A DNA stretch of 64,000 nucleotides from Ptiloglossa arizonensis (taxonomy: Eukaryota > Arthropoda > Insecta > Hymenoptera > Colletidae), in the NCBI RefSeq assembly GCF_051014685.1, contig NW_027479023.1, forward strand, positions 62,001 to 126,000, written 5' to 3'. Made by a program: the position numbers and the translations under genes. Below the pieces are notes generated by a model. That model did no database searches. It was not told where the DNA came from and saw only the letters and a program-made list of their open reading frames with translations. Numbering within the stretch: the first letter of the stretch is position 1; each line of letters begins with the position of its first letter. This document shows, piece after piece, positions 13,097 to 26,000 of this stretch.

Positions 13097-15197
13097 TATA
13101 CGCACTTCTCCCGTATGCGGTTCTAGTTATTCGTTTCGAGCATCAGAACTGCGAAAATTTTGAGTTTCTCGAGCGTTTCTTACCTCCAAACTGCCATATC
13201 GAGCGAACGGATTGACCAATCCGCAAAATGTCTGTTGCATCTGAAAGTAGAAACTCGCCCGATTACAACGGTAGGTGTAGTTTTCCCCTAGGCCGTTCTA
13301 GTTATTCGTTTCGAGCATCAGAACTGCTAAAATTTTGAGTTTCTCAAGCGTTTCTTACCTCCAAACTGCCACATCTCGCGAACGGATTTGACCAATCCGC
13401 AAAATTTCTGTTGCATCTGAAAGTAGAAACTCGCCCGATTACAACGGTATGTGTAGTTTTCCCCTAGGCCGTTCCAGTTATTCGTTTCGAGCATCAGAAT
13501 TGCGAAAATTTTGAGTTTCTCAAGCGTTTCTTACATCCAAACGGCCATATCTCGCGAACGGAATGACCAATCCGCATGATTTCTGTTGCATCTGAAAGTA
13601 GAAACTAGCCCGATTACATCGGTATGCGTACTTTTCCCCTAGGCCGTTCTAGTTATTCGTTTCGAGCATCAGAACTGCGAAAATTTTTGGTTTCTCAAGC
13701 GTTTCTTACATCCAAACTGCCACATCTCGCGAACGGATTTGACCAATCCGCAAAATTTCTGTTGCATCTGAAAGTAGAAACTCGCCCGATTACAACGGTA
13801 GGTGTAGTTTTCCCCTAGGCCGTTCTAGTTATTCGTTTCGAGCATCAGAACTGCGAAAATTTTGAGTTTCTCAAGCGTTTCCTACCTCCAAACTGCCACA
13901 TCTCGCGAACGGATTTGACCAATCCCCAAAATTTCTGTTGCATCTGAAAGTAGAAACTAGCCCGATTCAACGGTATGCGTACTTCTCCCCTAGGCCGTTC
14001 CAGTTATTCGTTTCGAGCATCAGAACTGCGAAAATTTTGAGTTTCTCAAGCGTTTCTTACCTCCAAACTGCCATATCTCGCGAACGGATTGATCAATCCG
14101 CAAAATTTCTGTTGCATCTGAAAGTAGAAGCTCGCCCGACTACAACGGTATGCGTTCTTCTCCCCTAGGCCGTTCTAGTCATTCGTTTCGAGCATCAGAA
14201 CTGCGAAGATTTTGTGTTTCTCAAGCGTTTCTTACTTCCAAACTGCCATATCTCGCGAACGGATAGACCAATCCGCAAAATTTCTGTTGCATCTGAAAGT
14301 AGAGACTCGCCCGATTACATCGGTATGCGTACTTTTCCCCTAGGCCGTTCTAGTTATTCGTTTCGAGCATCAGAACTGCGAAAATTTTTGGTTTCTCAAG
14401 CGTTTCTTACCTCCAAACTGCCACATCTCGCGAACGGATTTGACCAATCCGCAAAATTTCTGTTGCATCTGAAAGTAGAAACTCGCCCGATTACAACGGT
14501 ATGTGTAGTCTTCCCCTAGGCCGTTCCAGTTATTCGTTTCGAGCATCAGAACTGCGAAAATTTTGAGTTTCTCAAGAGTTTCTTACCTCCAAACTGCATA
14601 TCTCGCGAACGGATTGACCAATCCGCAAAATTTCTCTTGCATTTGAAAGTAGAAACTCGCCCGATTACGACGGTATGCGCACTTTTCCCCTAGGCCGTTC
14701 TAGTTATTCGTTTCGAGCATCAGAACTGCGAAAATTTTGAGTTTCTCAAGCGTTTCTTACATCCAAACGGCCATATCTCGCGAACGGATTGACCAATCCG
14801 CAAAATTTCTCTTGCATTTGAAAGTAGAAACTCGCCCGATTACGACGGTATGCGCACTTTTCCCCTAGGCCGTTCTAGTTATTCGTTTCGAGCATCAGAA
14901 CTGCGAAAATTTTGAGTTTCTCAAGCGTTTCTTACATCCAAACGGCCATATCTCGCGAACGGATTTGACCAATCCGCAAAATTTCTGTTGCATCTGAAAG
15001 TAGAAACTCGCCCGATTACAACGGTATGTGTAGTCTTCCCCTAGGCCGTTCCAGTTATTCGTTTCGAGCATCAGAACTGCGAAAATTTTGAGTTTCTCAA
15101 GAGTTTCTTACCTCCAAACTGCATATCTCGCGAACGGATTGACCAATCCGCAAAATTTCTGTTGCATCTGAAAGTAGAAACTCGCCCGATTACAACG
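13097..15197. repeat. HOR copy 1, 12 monomers (rearranged variable segment)
   Basis: The core matches the other copies, with private differences: ACTAGCCCGATTACATCGG near 13605, AGAGACTCG near 14301 and TTTCCTACC near 13877. After the ACGACGG monomer the usual variable segment is replaced by an ACATCCAAACGG monomer with CTTGCATTTG and a second ACGACGG near 14847, then a GGATTTGACC/GTGTAGTCTT monomer and a CTGCATATC monomer that runs straight into the next GTATACGC marker. This looks like a short local duplication inside the segment. Confidence 0.85.
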
Positions 15198-17123
15198 GTA
15201 TACGCACTTCTCCCGTATGCGGTTCTAGTTATTCGTTTCGAGCATCAGAACTGCGAAAATTTTGAGTTTCTCGAGCGTTTCTAACCTCCAAACTGCCATA
15301 TCGAGCGAACGGATTGACCAATCCGCAAAATGTCTGTTGCATCTGAAAGTAGAAACTCGCCCGATTACAACGGTAGGTGTAGTTTTCCCCTAGGCCGTTC
15401 TAGTTATTCGTTTCGAGCATCAGAACTGCTAAAATTTTGAGTTTCTCAAGCGTTTCTTACCTCCAAACTGCCACATCTCGCGAACGGATTTGACCAATCC
15501 GCAAAATTTCTGTTGCATCTGAAAGTAGAAACTCGCCCGATTACAACGGTATGTGTAGTTTTCCCCTAGGCCGTTCCAGTTATTCGTTTCGAGCATCAGA
15601 ATTGCGAAAATTTTGAGTTTCTCAAGCGTTTCTTACATCCAAACGGCCATATCTCGCGAACGGAATGACCAATCCGCATGATTTCTGTTGCATCTGAAAG
15701 TAGAAACTCGCCCGATTACATCGGTATGCGTACTTTTCCCCTAGGCCGTTCTAGTTATTCGTTTCGAGCATCAGAACTGCGAAAATTTTTGGTTTCTCAA
15801 GCGTTTCTTACATCCAAACTGCCACATCTCGCGAACGGATTTGACCAATCCGCAAAATTTCTGTTGCATCTGAAAGTAGAAACTCGCCCGATTACAACGG
15901 TAGGTGTAGTTTTCCCCTAGGCCGTTCTAGTTATTCGTTTCGAGCATCAGAACTGCGAAAATTTTGAGTTTCTCAAGCGTTTCTTACCTCCAAACTGCCA
16001 CATCTCGCGAACGGATTTGACCAATCCCCAAAATTTCTGTTGCATCTGAAAGTAGAAACTAGCCCGATTCAACGGTATGCGTACTTCTCCCCTAGGCCGT
16101 TCCAGTTATTCGTTTCGAGCATCAGAACTGCGAAAATTTTGAGTTTCTCAAGCGTTTCTTACCTCCAAACTGCCATATCTCGCGAACGGATTGATCAATC
16201 CGCAAAATTTCTGTTGCATCTGAAAGTAGAAGCTCGCCCGACTACAACGGTATGCGTTCTTCTCCCCTAGGCCGTTCTAGTCATTCGTTTCGAGCATCAG
16301 AACTGCGAAGATTTTGTGTTTCTCAAGCGTTTCTTACTTCCAAACTGCCATATCTCGCGAACGGATAGACCAATCCGCAAAATTTCTGTTGCATCTGAAA
16401 GTAGAAACTCGCCCGATTACATCGGTATGCGTACTTTTCCCCTAGGCCGTTCTAGTTATTCGTTTCGAGCATCAGAACTGCGAAAATTTTTGGTTTCTCA
16501 AGCGTTTCTTACCTCCAAACTGCCACATCTCGCGAACGGATTTGACCAATCCGCAAAATTTCTGTTGCATCTGAAAGTAGAAACTCGCCCGATTACAACG
16601 GTATGTGTAGTCTTCCCCTAGGCCGTTCCAGTTATTCGTTTCGAGCATCAGAACTGCGAAAATTTTGAGTTTCTCAAGAGTTTCTTACCTCCAAACTGCA
16701 TATCTCGCGAACGGATTGACCAATCCGCAAAATTTCTCTTGCATTTGAAAGTAGAAACTCGCCCGATTACGACGGTATGCGCACTTTTCCCCTAGGCCGT
16801 TCTAGTTATTCGTTTCGAGCATCAGAACTGCGAAAATTTTGAGTTTCTCAAGCGTTTCTTACATCCAAACGGCCATATCTCGCGAACGGATTGACCAATC
16901 CGCATGATTTCTGTTGCATCTGAAAGTAGAAACTAGCCCGCTTCAACCGTATGCGTACTTCTCCCCTAGGCCGTTCTAGTCATTCGTTTCGAGCATCAGA
17001 ACTGCGAAAATTTTGAGTTTCTCAAGCGTTTCTTATCTCCAAACTGCCATATCTCGCGAACGGGTTGATCAATCCGCAAAGTTTCTGTTGCATCTGAAAG
17101 TAGAAACTCGCCCGATTACAACG
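15198..17123. repeat. HOR copy 2, 11 monomers
   Basis: The conserved core is followed by an ACATCCAAACGG/GCATGATTTC monomer with the CTTCAACCG variant near 16940, then the GGGTTGATC monomer. Compared with the 13-monomer copy it lacks the CTCTCCCG and CTCCGGACTG monomers. A private change is TTTCTAACCTCC near 15279. Confidence 0.88.
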
Positions 17124-19399
17124 GTATACGCACTTCTCCCGTATGCGGTTCTAGTTATTCGTTTCGAGCATCAGAACTGCGAAAATTTTGAGTTTCTCGA
17201 GCGTTTCTTACCTCCAAACTGCCATATCGAGCGAACGGATTGACCAATCCGCAAAATGTCTGTTGCATCTGAAAGTAGAAACTCGCCCGATTACAACGGT
17301 AGGTGTAGTTTTCCCCTAGGCCGTTCTAGTTATTCGTTTCGAGCATCAGAACTGCTAAAATTTTGAGTTTCTCAAGCGTTTCTTACCTCCAAACTGCCAC
17401 ATCTCGCGAACGGATTTGACCAATCCGCAAAATTTCTGTTGCATCTGAAAGTAGAAACTCGCCCGATTACAACGGTATGTGTAGTTTTCCCCTAGGCCGT
17501 TCCAGTTATTCGTTTCGAGCATCAGAATTGCGAAAATTTTGAGTTTCTCAAGCGTTTCTTACATCCAAACGGCCATATCTCGCGAACGGAATGACCAATC
17601 CGCATGATTTCTGTTGCATCTGAAAGTAGAAACTCGCCCGATTACATCGGTATGCGTACTTTTCCCCTAGGCCGTTCTAGTTATTCGTTTCGAGCATCAG
17701 AACTGCGAAAATTTTTGGTTTCTCAAGCGTTTCTTACATCCAAACTGCCACATCTCGCGAACGGATTTGACCAATCCGCAAAATTTCTGTTGCATCTGAA
17801 AGTAGAAACTCGCCCGATTACAACGGTAGGTGTAGTTTTCCCCTAGGCCGTTCTAGTTATTCGTTTCGAGCATCAGAACTGCGAAAATTTTGAGTTTCTC
17901 AAGCGTTTCTTACCTCCAAACTGCCACATCTCGCGAACGGATTTGACCAATCCCCAAAATTTCTGTTGCATCTGAAAGTAGAAACTAGCCCGATTCAACG
18001 GTATGCGTACTTCTCCCCTAGGCCGTTCCAGTTATTCGTTTCGAGCATCAGAACTGCGAAAATTTTGAGTTTCTCAAGCGTTTCTTACCTCCAAACTGCC
18101 ATATCTCGCGAACGGATTGATCAATCCGCAAAATTTCTGTTGCATCTGAAAGTAGAAGCTCGCCCGACTACAACGGTATGCGTTCTTCTCCCCTAGGCCG
18201 TTCTAGTCATTCGTTTCGAGCATCAGAACTGCGAAGATTTTGTGTTTCTCAAGCGTTTCTTACTTCCAAACTGCCATATCTCGCGAACGGATAGACCAAT
18301 CCGCAAAATTTCTGTTGCATCTGAAAGTAGAAACTCGCCCGATTACATCGGTATGCGTACTTTTCCCCTAGGCCGTTCTAGTTATTCGTTTCGAGCATCA
18401 GAACTGCGAAAATTTTTGGTTTCTCAAGCGTTTCTTACCTCCAAACTGCCACATCTCGCGAACGGATTTGACCAATCCGCAAAATTTCTGTTGCATCTGA
18501 AAGTAGAAACTCGCCCGATTACAACGGTATGTGTAGTCTTCCCCTAGGCCGTTCCAGTTATTCGTTTCGAGCATCAGAACTGCGAAAATTTTGAGTTTCT
18601 CAAGAGTTTCTTACCTCCAAACTGCATATCTCGCGAACGGATTGACCAATCCGCAAAATTTCTCTTGCATTTGAAAGTAGAAACTCGCCCGATTACGACG
18701 GTATGCGCACTTTTCCCCTAGGCCGTTCTAGTTATTCGTTTCGAGCATCAGAACTGCGAAAATTTTGAGTTTCTCAAGCGTTTCTTACCTCCAAACTGCC
18801 ACATCTCGCGAACGGATTGACCAATCCGCAAAATTTCTGTTGCATCTGAAAGTAGAAACTCTCCCGATTACAACGGTATGTGTAGCTTTCCCCTAGGCCG
18901 TTCCAGTTATTCGTTTCGAGCATCAGAACTGCGAAAATTTTGAGTTTCTCAAGCGTTTCTTACCTCCGGACTGCCATATCTCGCGAACGGATTGACCAAT
19001 CCGCATGATTTCTGTTGCATTTGAAAGTAGAAACTCGCCCGATTACAACGGTATGCGCACTCTTCCCCTGGGCCGTTCTAGTTATTCGTTTCGAGCATCA
19101 GAACTGCGAAAATTTTGAGTTTCTCAAGCGTTTCTTACATCCAAACGGCCATATCTCGCGAACGGATTGACCAATCCGCATGATTTCTGTTGCATCTGAA
19201 AGTAGAAACTAGCCCGCTTCAACGGTATGCGTACTTCTCCCCTAGGCCGTTCTAGTCATTCGTTTCGAGCATCAGAACTGCGAAAATTTTGAGTTTCTCA
19301 AGCGTTTCTTATCTCCAAACTGCCATATCTCGCGAACGGGTTGATCAATCCGCAAAGTTTCTGTTGCATCTGAAAGTAGAAACTCGCCCGATTACAACG
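17124..19399. repeat. HOR copy 3, 13 monomers (longest form)
   Basis: This is the longest form. After the core it has the CTCTCCCG/GTGTAGCTTT monomer, the CTCCGGACTG/CTTCCCCTGGG monomer, the ACATCCAAACGG/ACTAGCCCGCTTC monomer and the GGGTTGATC monomer before the next marker. The same four-monomer order occurs upstream at about 12420-13097, which supports it as the parental arrangement. Confidence 0.88.
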
Positions 19400-20977
19400 G
19401 TATACGCACTTCTCCCGTATGCGGTTCTAGTTATTCGTTTCGAGCATCAGAACTGCGAAAATTTTGAGTTTCTCGAGCGTTCCTTACCTCCAAACTGCCA
19501 TATCGAGCGAACGGATTGACCAATCCGCAAAATGTCTGTTGCATCTGAAAGTAGAAACTCGCCCGATTACAACGGTAGGTGTAGTTTTCCCCTAGGCCGT
19601 TCTAGTTATTCGTTTCGAGCATCAGAACTGCTAAAATTTTGAGTTTCTCAAGCGTTTCTTACCTCCAAACTGCCACATCTCGCGAACGGATTTGACCAAT
19701 CCGCAAAATTTCTGTTGCATCTGAAAGTAGAAACTCGCCCGATTACAACGGTATGTGTAGTTTTCCCCTAGGCCGTTCCAGTTATTCGTTTCGAGCATCA
19801 GAATTGCGAAAATTTTGAGTTTCTCAAGCGTTTCTTACATCCAAACGGCCATATCTCGCGAACGGAATGACCAATCCGCATGATTTCTGTTGCATCTGAA
19901 AGTAGAAACTCGCCCGATTACATCGGTATGCGTACTTTTCCCCTAGGCCGTTCTAGTTATTCGTTTCGAGCATCAGAACTGCGAAAATTTTTGGTTTCTC
20001 AAGCGTTTCTTACATCCAAACTGCCACATCTCGCGAACGGATTTGACCAATCCGCAAAATTTCTGTTGCATCTGAAAGTAGAAACTCGCCCGATTACAAC
20101 GGTAGGTGTAGTTTTCCCCTAGGCCGTTCTAGTTATTCGTTTCGAGCATCAGAACTGCGAAAATTTTGAGTTTCTCAAGCGTTTCTTACCTCCAAACTGC
20201 CACATCTCGCGAACGGATTTGACCAATCCCCAAAATTTCTGTTGCATCTGAAAGTAGAAACTAGCCCGATTCAACGGTATGCGTACTTCTCCCCTAGGCC
20301 GTTCCAGTTATTCGTTTCGAGCATCAGAACTGCGAAAATTTTGAGTTTCTCAAGCGTTTCTTACCTCCAAACTGCCATATCTCGCGAACGGATTGATCAA
20401 TCCGCAAAATTTCTGTTGCATCTGAAAGTAGAAGCTCGCCCGACTACAACGGTATGCGTTCTTCTCCCCTAGGCCGTTCTAGTCATTCGTTTCGAGCATC
20501 AGAACTGCGAAGATTTTGTGTTTCTCAAGCGTTTCTTACTTCCAAACTGCCATATCTCGCGAACGGATAGACCAATCCGCAAAATTTCTGTTGCATCTGA
20601 AAGTAGAAACTCGCCCGATTACATCGGTATGCGTACTTTTCCCCTAGGCCGTTCTAGTTATTCGTTTCGAGCATCAGAACTGCGAAAATTTTTGGTTTCT
20701 CAAGCGTTTCTTACCTCCAAACTGCCACATCTCGCGAACGGATTTGACCAATCCGCAAAATTTCTGTTGCATCTGAAAGTAGAAACTCGCCCGATTACAA
20801 CGGTATGCGTACTTCTCCCCTAGGCCGTTCCAGTTATTCGTTTCGAGCATCAGAACTGCGAAAATTTTGAGTTTCTCAAGCGTTTCTTATCTCCAAACTG
20901 CCATATCTCGCGAACGGGTTGATCAATCCGCAAAGTTTCTGTTGCATCTGAAAGTAGAAACTCGCCCGATTACAACG
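19400..20977. repeat. HOR copy 4, 9 monomers (four-monomer deletion)
   Basis: The variable segment and the CTGCATATC monomer are missing. Near 20805-20835 the expected GTGTAGTCTTCC tail is replaced by GCGTACTTCTCC joined to CCGTTCCAGTT, and the next monomer is the GGGTTGATC one. The tail and the following start belong to different variant classes, marking a recombination junction within one monomer length. A private change, GCGTTCCTTACC, lies near 19479. Confidence 0.88.
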
Positions 20978-23078
20978 GTATACGCACTTCTCCCGTATGC
21001 GGTTCTAGTTATTCGTTTCGAGCATCAGAACTGCGAAAATTTTGAGTTTCTCGAGCGTTTCTTACCTCCAAACTGCCATATCGAGCGAACGGATTGACCA
21101 ATCCGCAAAATGTCTGTTGCATCTGAAAGTAGAAACTCGCCCGATTACAACGGTAGGTGTAGTTTTCCCCTAGGCCGTTCTAGTTATTCGTTTCGAGCAT
21201 CAGAACTGCTAAAATTTTGAGTTTCTCAAGCGTTTCTTACCTCCAAACTGCCACATCTCGCGAACGGATTTGACCAATCCGCAAAATTTCTGTTGCATCT
21301 GAAAGTAGAAACTCGCCCGATTACAACGGTATGTGTAGTTTTCCCCTAGGCCGTTCCAGTTATTCGTTTCGAGCATCAGAATTGCGAAAATTTTGAGTTT
21401 CTCAAGCGTTTCTTACATCCAAACGGCCATATCTCGCGAACGGAATGACCAATCCGCATGATTTCTGTTGCATCTGAAAGTAGAAACTCGCCCGATTACA
21501 TCGGTATGCGTACTTTTCCCCTAGGCCGTTCTAGTTATTCGTTTCGAGCATCAGAACTGCGAAAATTTTTGGTTTCTCAAGCGTTTCTTACATCCAAACT
21601 GCCACATCTCGCGAACGGATTTGACCAATCCGCAAAATTTCTGTTGCATCTGAAAGTAGAAACTCGCCCGATTACAACGGTAGGTGTAGTTTTCCCCTAG
21701 GCCGTTCTAGTTATTCGTTTCGAGCATCAGAACTGCGAAAATTTTGAGTTTCTCAAGCGTTTCTTACCTCCAAACTGCCACATCTCGCGAACGGATTTGA
21801 CCAATCCCCAAAATTTCTGTTGCATCTGAAAGTAGAAACTAGCCCGATTCAACGGTATGCGTACTTCTCCCCTAGGCCGTTCCAGTTATTCGTTTCGAGC
21901 ATCAGAACTGCGAAAATTTTGAGTTTCTCAAGCGTTTCTTACCTCCAAACTGCCATATCTCGCGAACGGATTGATCAATCCGCAAAATTTCTGTTGCATC
22001 TGAAAGTAGAAGCTCGCCCGACTACAACGGTATGCGTTCTTCTCCCCTAGGCCGTTCTAGTCATTCGTTTCGAGCATCAGAACTGCGAAGATTTTGTGTT
22101 TCTCAAGCGTTTCTTACTTCCAAACTGCCATATCTCGCGAACGGATAGACCAATCCGCAAAATTTCTGTTGCATCTGAAAGTAGAAACTCGCCCGATTAC
22201 ATCGGTATGCGTACTTTTCCCCTAGGCCGTTCTAGTTATTCGTTTCGAGCATCAGAACTGCGAAAATTTTTGGTTTCTCAAGCGTTTCTTACCTCCAAAC
22301 TGCCACATCTCGCGAACGGATTTGACCAATCCGCAAAATTTCTGTTGCATCTGAAAGTAGAAACTCGCCCGATTACAACGGTATGTGTAGTCTTCCCCTA
22401 GGCCGTTCCAGTTATTCGTTTCGAGCATCAGAACTGCGAAAATTTTGAGTTTCTCAAGAGTTTCTTACCTCCAAACTGCATATCTCGCGAACGGATTGAC
22501 CAATCCGCAAAATTTCTCTTGCATTTGAAAGTAGAAACTCGCCCGATTACGACGGTATGCGCACTTTTCCCCTAGGCCGTTCTAGTTATTCGTTTCGAGC
22601 ATCAGAACTGCGAAAATTTTGAGTTTCTCAAGCGTTTCTTACCTCCAAACTGCCACATCTCGCGAACGGATTGACCAATCCGCAAAATTTCTGTTGCATC
22701 TGAAAGTAGAAACTCTCCCGATTACAACGGTATGTGTAGCTTTCCCCTAGGCCGTTCCAGTTATTCGTTTCGAGCATCAGAACTGCGAAAATTTTGAGTT
22801 TCTCAAGCGTTTCTTACCTCCGGACTGCCATATCTCGCGAACGGATTGACCAATCCGCATGATTTCTGTTGCATCTGAAAGTAGAAACTAGCCCGCTTCA
22901 ACGGTATGCGTACTTCTCCCCTAGGCCGTTCTAGTCATTCGTTTCGAGCATCAGAACTGCGAAAATTTTGAGTTTCTCAAGCGTTTCTTATCTCCAAACT
23001 GCCATATCTCGCGAACGGGTTGATCAATCCGCAAAGTTTCTGTTGCATCTGAAAGTAGAAACTCGCCCGATTACAACG
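20978..23078. repeat. HOR copy 5, 12 monomers (fusion monomer)
   Basis: The core is intact. In the variable segment the CTCCGGACTG monomer near 22818 continues into GCATGATTTCTGTTGCATCTG and ACTAGCCCGCTTC, so two monomers of the 13-form are fused and one is lost. The array then leaves the regular HOR soon after 23079: the GGTGTAG monomer near 23255 joins a CCAGTT start, and the expected CTGCTAAAA monomer is absent. Confidence 0.85.
21005..21179 (+). repeat. CTCGAG/ATCGAGCG monomer subclass (representative)
   Basis: About 20 monomers share a linked set of differences: they follow a tail reading CCCGTATGCGG instead of CCCCTAGGCCG, carry TTTCTCGAGCG (an XhoI site) instead of TTTCTCAAGCG, read CATATCGAGCG instead of CATATCTCGCG (losing the NruI site), and have AAAATGTCTG in place of AAAATTTCTG. 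Examples lie near 3720, 8440, 9150, 13170, 15270, 17200, 19475, 21050, 23150, 24205, 28755, 32955, 35220, 37665 and 38190. A relaxed relative sits near 45545 with CCCCTAGGCGG. The preceding monomer usually has GGGTTGATC and AAAGTTTCTG, so the unit travels as a pair. Confidence 0.85.
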
Positions 23079-26000
23079 GTATACGCACTTCTCCCGTATG
23101 CGGTTCTAGTTATTCGTTTCGAGCATCAGAACTGCGAAAATTTTGAGTTTCTCGAGCGTTTCTTACCTCCAAACTGCCATATCGAGCGAACGGATTGACC
23201 AATCCGCAAAATGTCTGTTGCATCTGAAAGTAGAAACTCGCCCGATTACAACGGTAGGTGTAGTTTTCCCCTAGGCCGTTCCAGTTATTCGTTTCGAGCA
23301 TCAGAATTGCGAAAATTTTGAGTTTCTCAAGCGTTTCTTACATCCAAACGGCCATATCTCGCGAACGGAATGACCAATCCGCATGATTTCTGTTGCATCT
23401 GAAAGTAGAAACTAGCCCGATTCAACGGTATGCGTACTTCTCCCCTAGGCCGTTCTAGTCATTCGTTTCGAGCATCAGAACTGCGAAAATTTTGAGTTTC
23501 TCAAGCGTTTCTTACCTCCAAACTGCCATATCTCGCGAACGGATCGACCAATCCGCAAAATTTCTGTTGCATCTGAAAGTAGAAACTCGCCCGATTACAT
23601 CGGTATGCGTACTTTTCCCCTAGGCCGTTCTAGTTATTCGTTTCGAGCATCAGAACTGCGAAAATTTTTGGTTTCTCAAGCGTTTCTTACATCCAAACTG
23701 CCACATCTCGCGAACGGATTTGACCAATCCGCAAAATTTCTGTTGCATCTGAAAGTAGAAACTCGCCCGATTACAACGGTAGGTGTAGTTTTCCCCTAGG
23801 CCGTTCTAGTTATTCGTTTCGAGCATCAGAACTGCGAAAATTTTGAGTTTCTCAAGCGTTTCTTACCTCCAAACTGCCACATCTCGCGAACGGATTTGAC
23901 CAATCCCCAAAATTTCTGTTGCATCTGAAAGTAGAAACTAGCCCGATTCAACGGTATGCGTACTTCTCCCCTAGGCCGTTCTAGTCATTCGTTTCGAGCA
24001 TCAGAACTGCGAAAATTTTGAGTTTCTCAAGCGTTTCTTATCTCCAAACTGCCATATCTCGCGAACGGGTTGATCAATCCGCAAAGTTTCTGTTGCATCT
24101 GAAAGTAGAAACTCGCCCGATTACAACGGTATGCGCACTTTTCCCGTATGCGGTTCTAGTTATTCGTTTCCAGCATCAGAACTGCGAAAATTTTGAGTTT
24201 CTCGAGCGTTTCTTACCTCCAAACTGCCATATCGAGCGAACGGATTGCCCTATCGGCAAAATGTCTGTTGCATCTGAAAGTAGAAACTCGCCCGATTACA
24301 ACGGTAGGTGTAGTTTTCCCCTAGGCCGTTCTAGTTATTCGTTTCGAGCATCAAAACTGCGAAAATTTTGAGTTTCTCAAGCGTTTCTTACCTCCAAACT
24401 GCCACATCTCGCGAACGGATTTGACCAATCCCCAAAATTTCTGTTGCATCTGAAAGTAGAAACTCGCCCGATTACAACGGTATGTGTAGTTTTCCCCTAG
24501 GCCGTTCCAGTTATTCGTTTCGAGCATCAGAACTGCGAAAATTTTGAGTTTCTCAAGCGTTTCTTACCTCCAAACTGCCATATCTCGCGAACGGATTGAC
24601 CAATCCGCAAAATTTCGGTTGCATCTGAAAGTAGAAACTCGCCCGATTACAACGGTAGGTGTAGTTTTCCCCTAGGCCGTTCTAGTTATTCGTTTCGAGC
24701 ATCAGAACTGCGAAAATTTTGAGTTTCTCAAGCGTTTCTTACCTCCAAACTGCCATATCTCGCGAACGGATTGACCAATCCGCAAAATTTCGGTTGCATC
24801 TGGAAGTAGAAACTCGCCCGATTACAACGGTAGGTGTAGTTTTCCCCTAGGCCGTTCTAGTTATTCGTTTCGAGCATCAGAACTGCGAAAATTTTGAGTT
24901 TCTCAAGCGTTTCTTACCTCCAAACTGGCATATCTCGCGACCGGATTGATCAATCCGCAAAATTTCGGTTGCATCTGAAAGTAGAAACTCGCCCGATTAC
25001 AACGGTATGCGCACTTTTCCCCTAGGCCGTTCTAGTTATTCGTTTCGAGCATCAGAACTGCGAAAATTTTGAGTTTCTCAAGCGTTTCTTACCTCCAAAC
25101 TGCCACATCTCGCGAACGGATTGACCAATCCGCAAAATTTCTGTTGCATCTGAAAGTAGAAACTCTCCCGATTACAACGGTATGTGTAGTTTTCCCCTAG
25201 GCCGTTACAGTTATTCGTTTCGAGCATCAGAACTGCGAAGATTTTGAGTTTCTCAAGCGTTTCTTGCCTCCAAACTGCCATATCTCGCGAACGGATTGAT
25301 CAATCCGCAAAATTTCTGTTGCATCTGAAAGTAGAAACTCGCCCGACTACAACGGTATGCGTTCTTCTCCCCTAGGCCGTTCTAGTCATTCGTTTCGAGC
25401 ATCAGAACTGCGAAGATTTTGTGTTTCTCAAGCGTTTCTTACTTCCAAACTGCCATATCTCGCGAACGGATCGACCAATCCGCAAAATTTCTGTTGCATC
25501 TGAAAGTAGAAACTCGCCCGATTACATCGGTATGCGTACTTTTCCCCTAGGCCGTTCTAGTTATTCGTTTCGAGCATCAGAACTGCGAAAATTTTTGGTT
25601 TCTCAAGCGTTTCTTACCTCCAAACTGCCACATCTCGCGAACGGATTTGACCAATCCGCAAAATTTCTGTTGCATCTGAAAGTAGAAACTCGCCCGATTA
25701 CAACGGTATGTGTAGTCTTCCCCTAAGCCGTTCCAGTTATTCGTTTCGAGCATCAGAACTGCGAAAATTTTGAGTTTCTCAAGTGTTTCTTACCTCCAAA
25801 CTGCATATCTCGCGAACGGATTGACCAATCCGCAAAATTTCTATTGCATTTGAAAGTAGAAACTCGCCCTATTACGACGGTATGCGCACTTTTCCCCTAG
25901 GCCGTTCTAGTTATTCGTTTCGAGCATCAGAACTGCGAAAATTTTGAGTTTCTCAAGCCTTTCTTACCTCCAAACTGCCACATCTCGCGAACGGATTGAC

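Larger units (their letters stand above)
13097..23078. repeat. Higher-order repeat block, five copies of 9-13 monomers
   Basis: The marker GTATACGCACTTCTCCCG occurs at 13097, 15198, 17124, 19400, 20978 and 23079. The intervals are 2101, 1926, 2276, 1578 and 2101 bp, or 12, 11, 13, 9 and 12 monomers. A second marker, GGAATGACC, at 13560, 15662, 17588, 19864 and 21442 gives the same intervals. From the marker to GATTACGACGG is 1566 or 1567 bp in four of the five copies, so about nine monomers are conserved. All length change sits in the remaining segment. Copies are nearly identical across the shared part. Confidence 0.93.
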
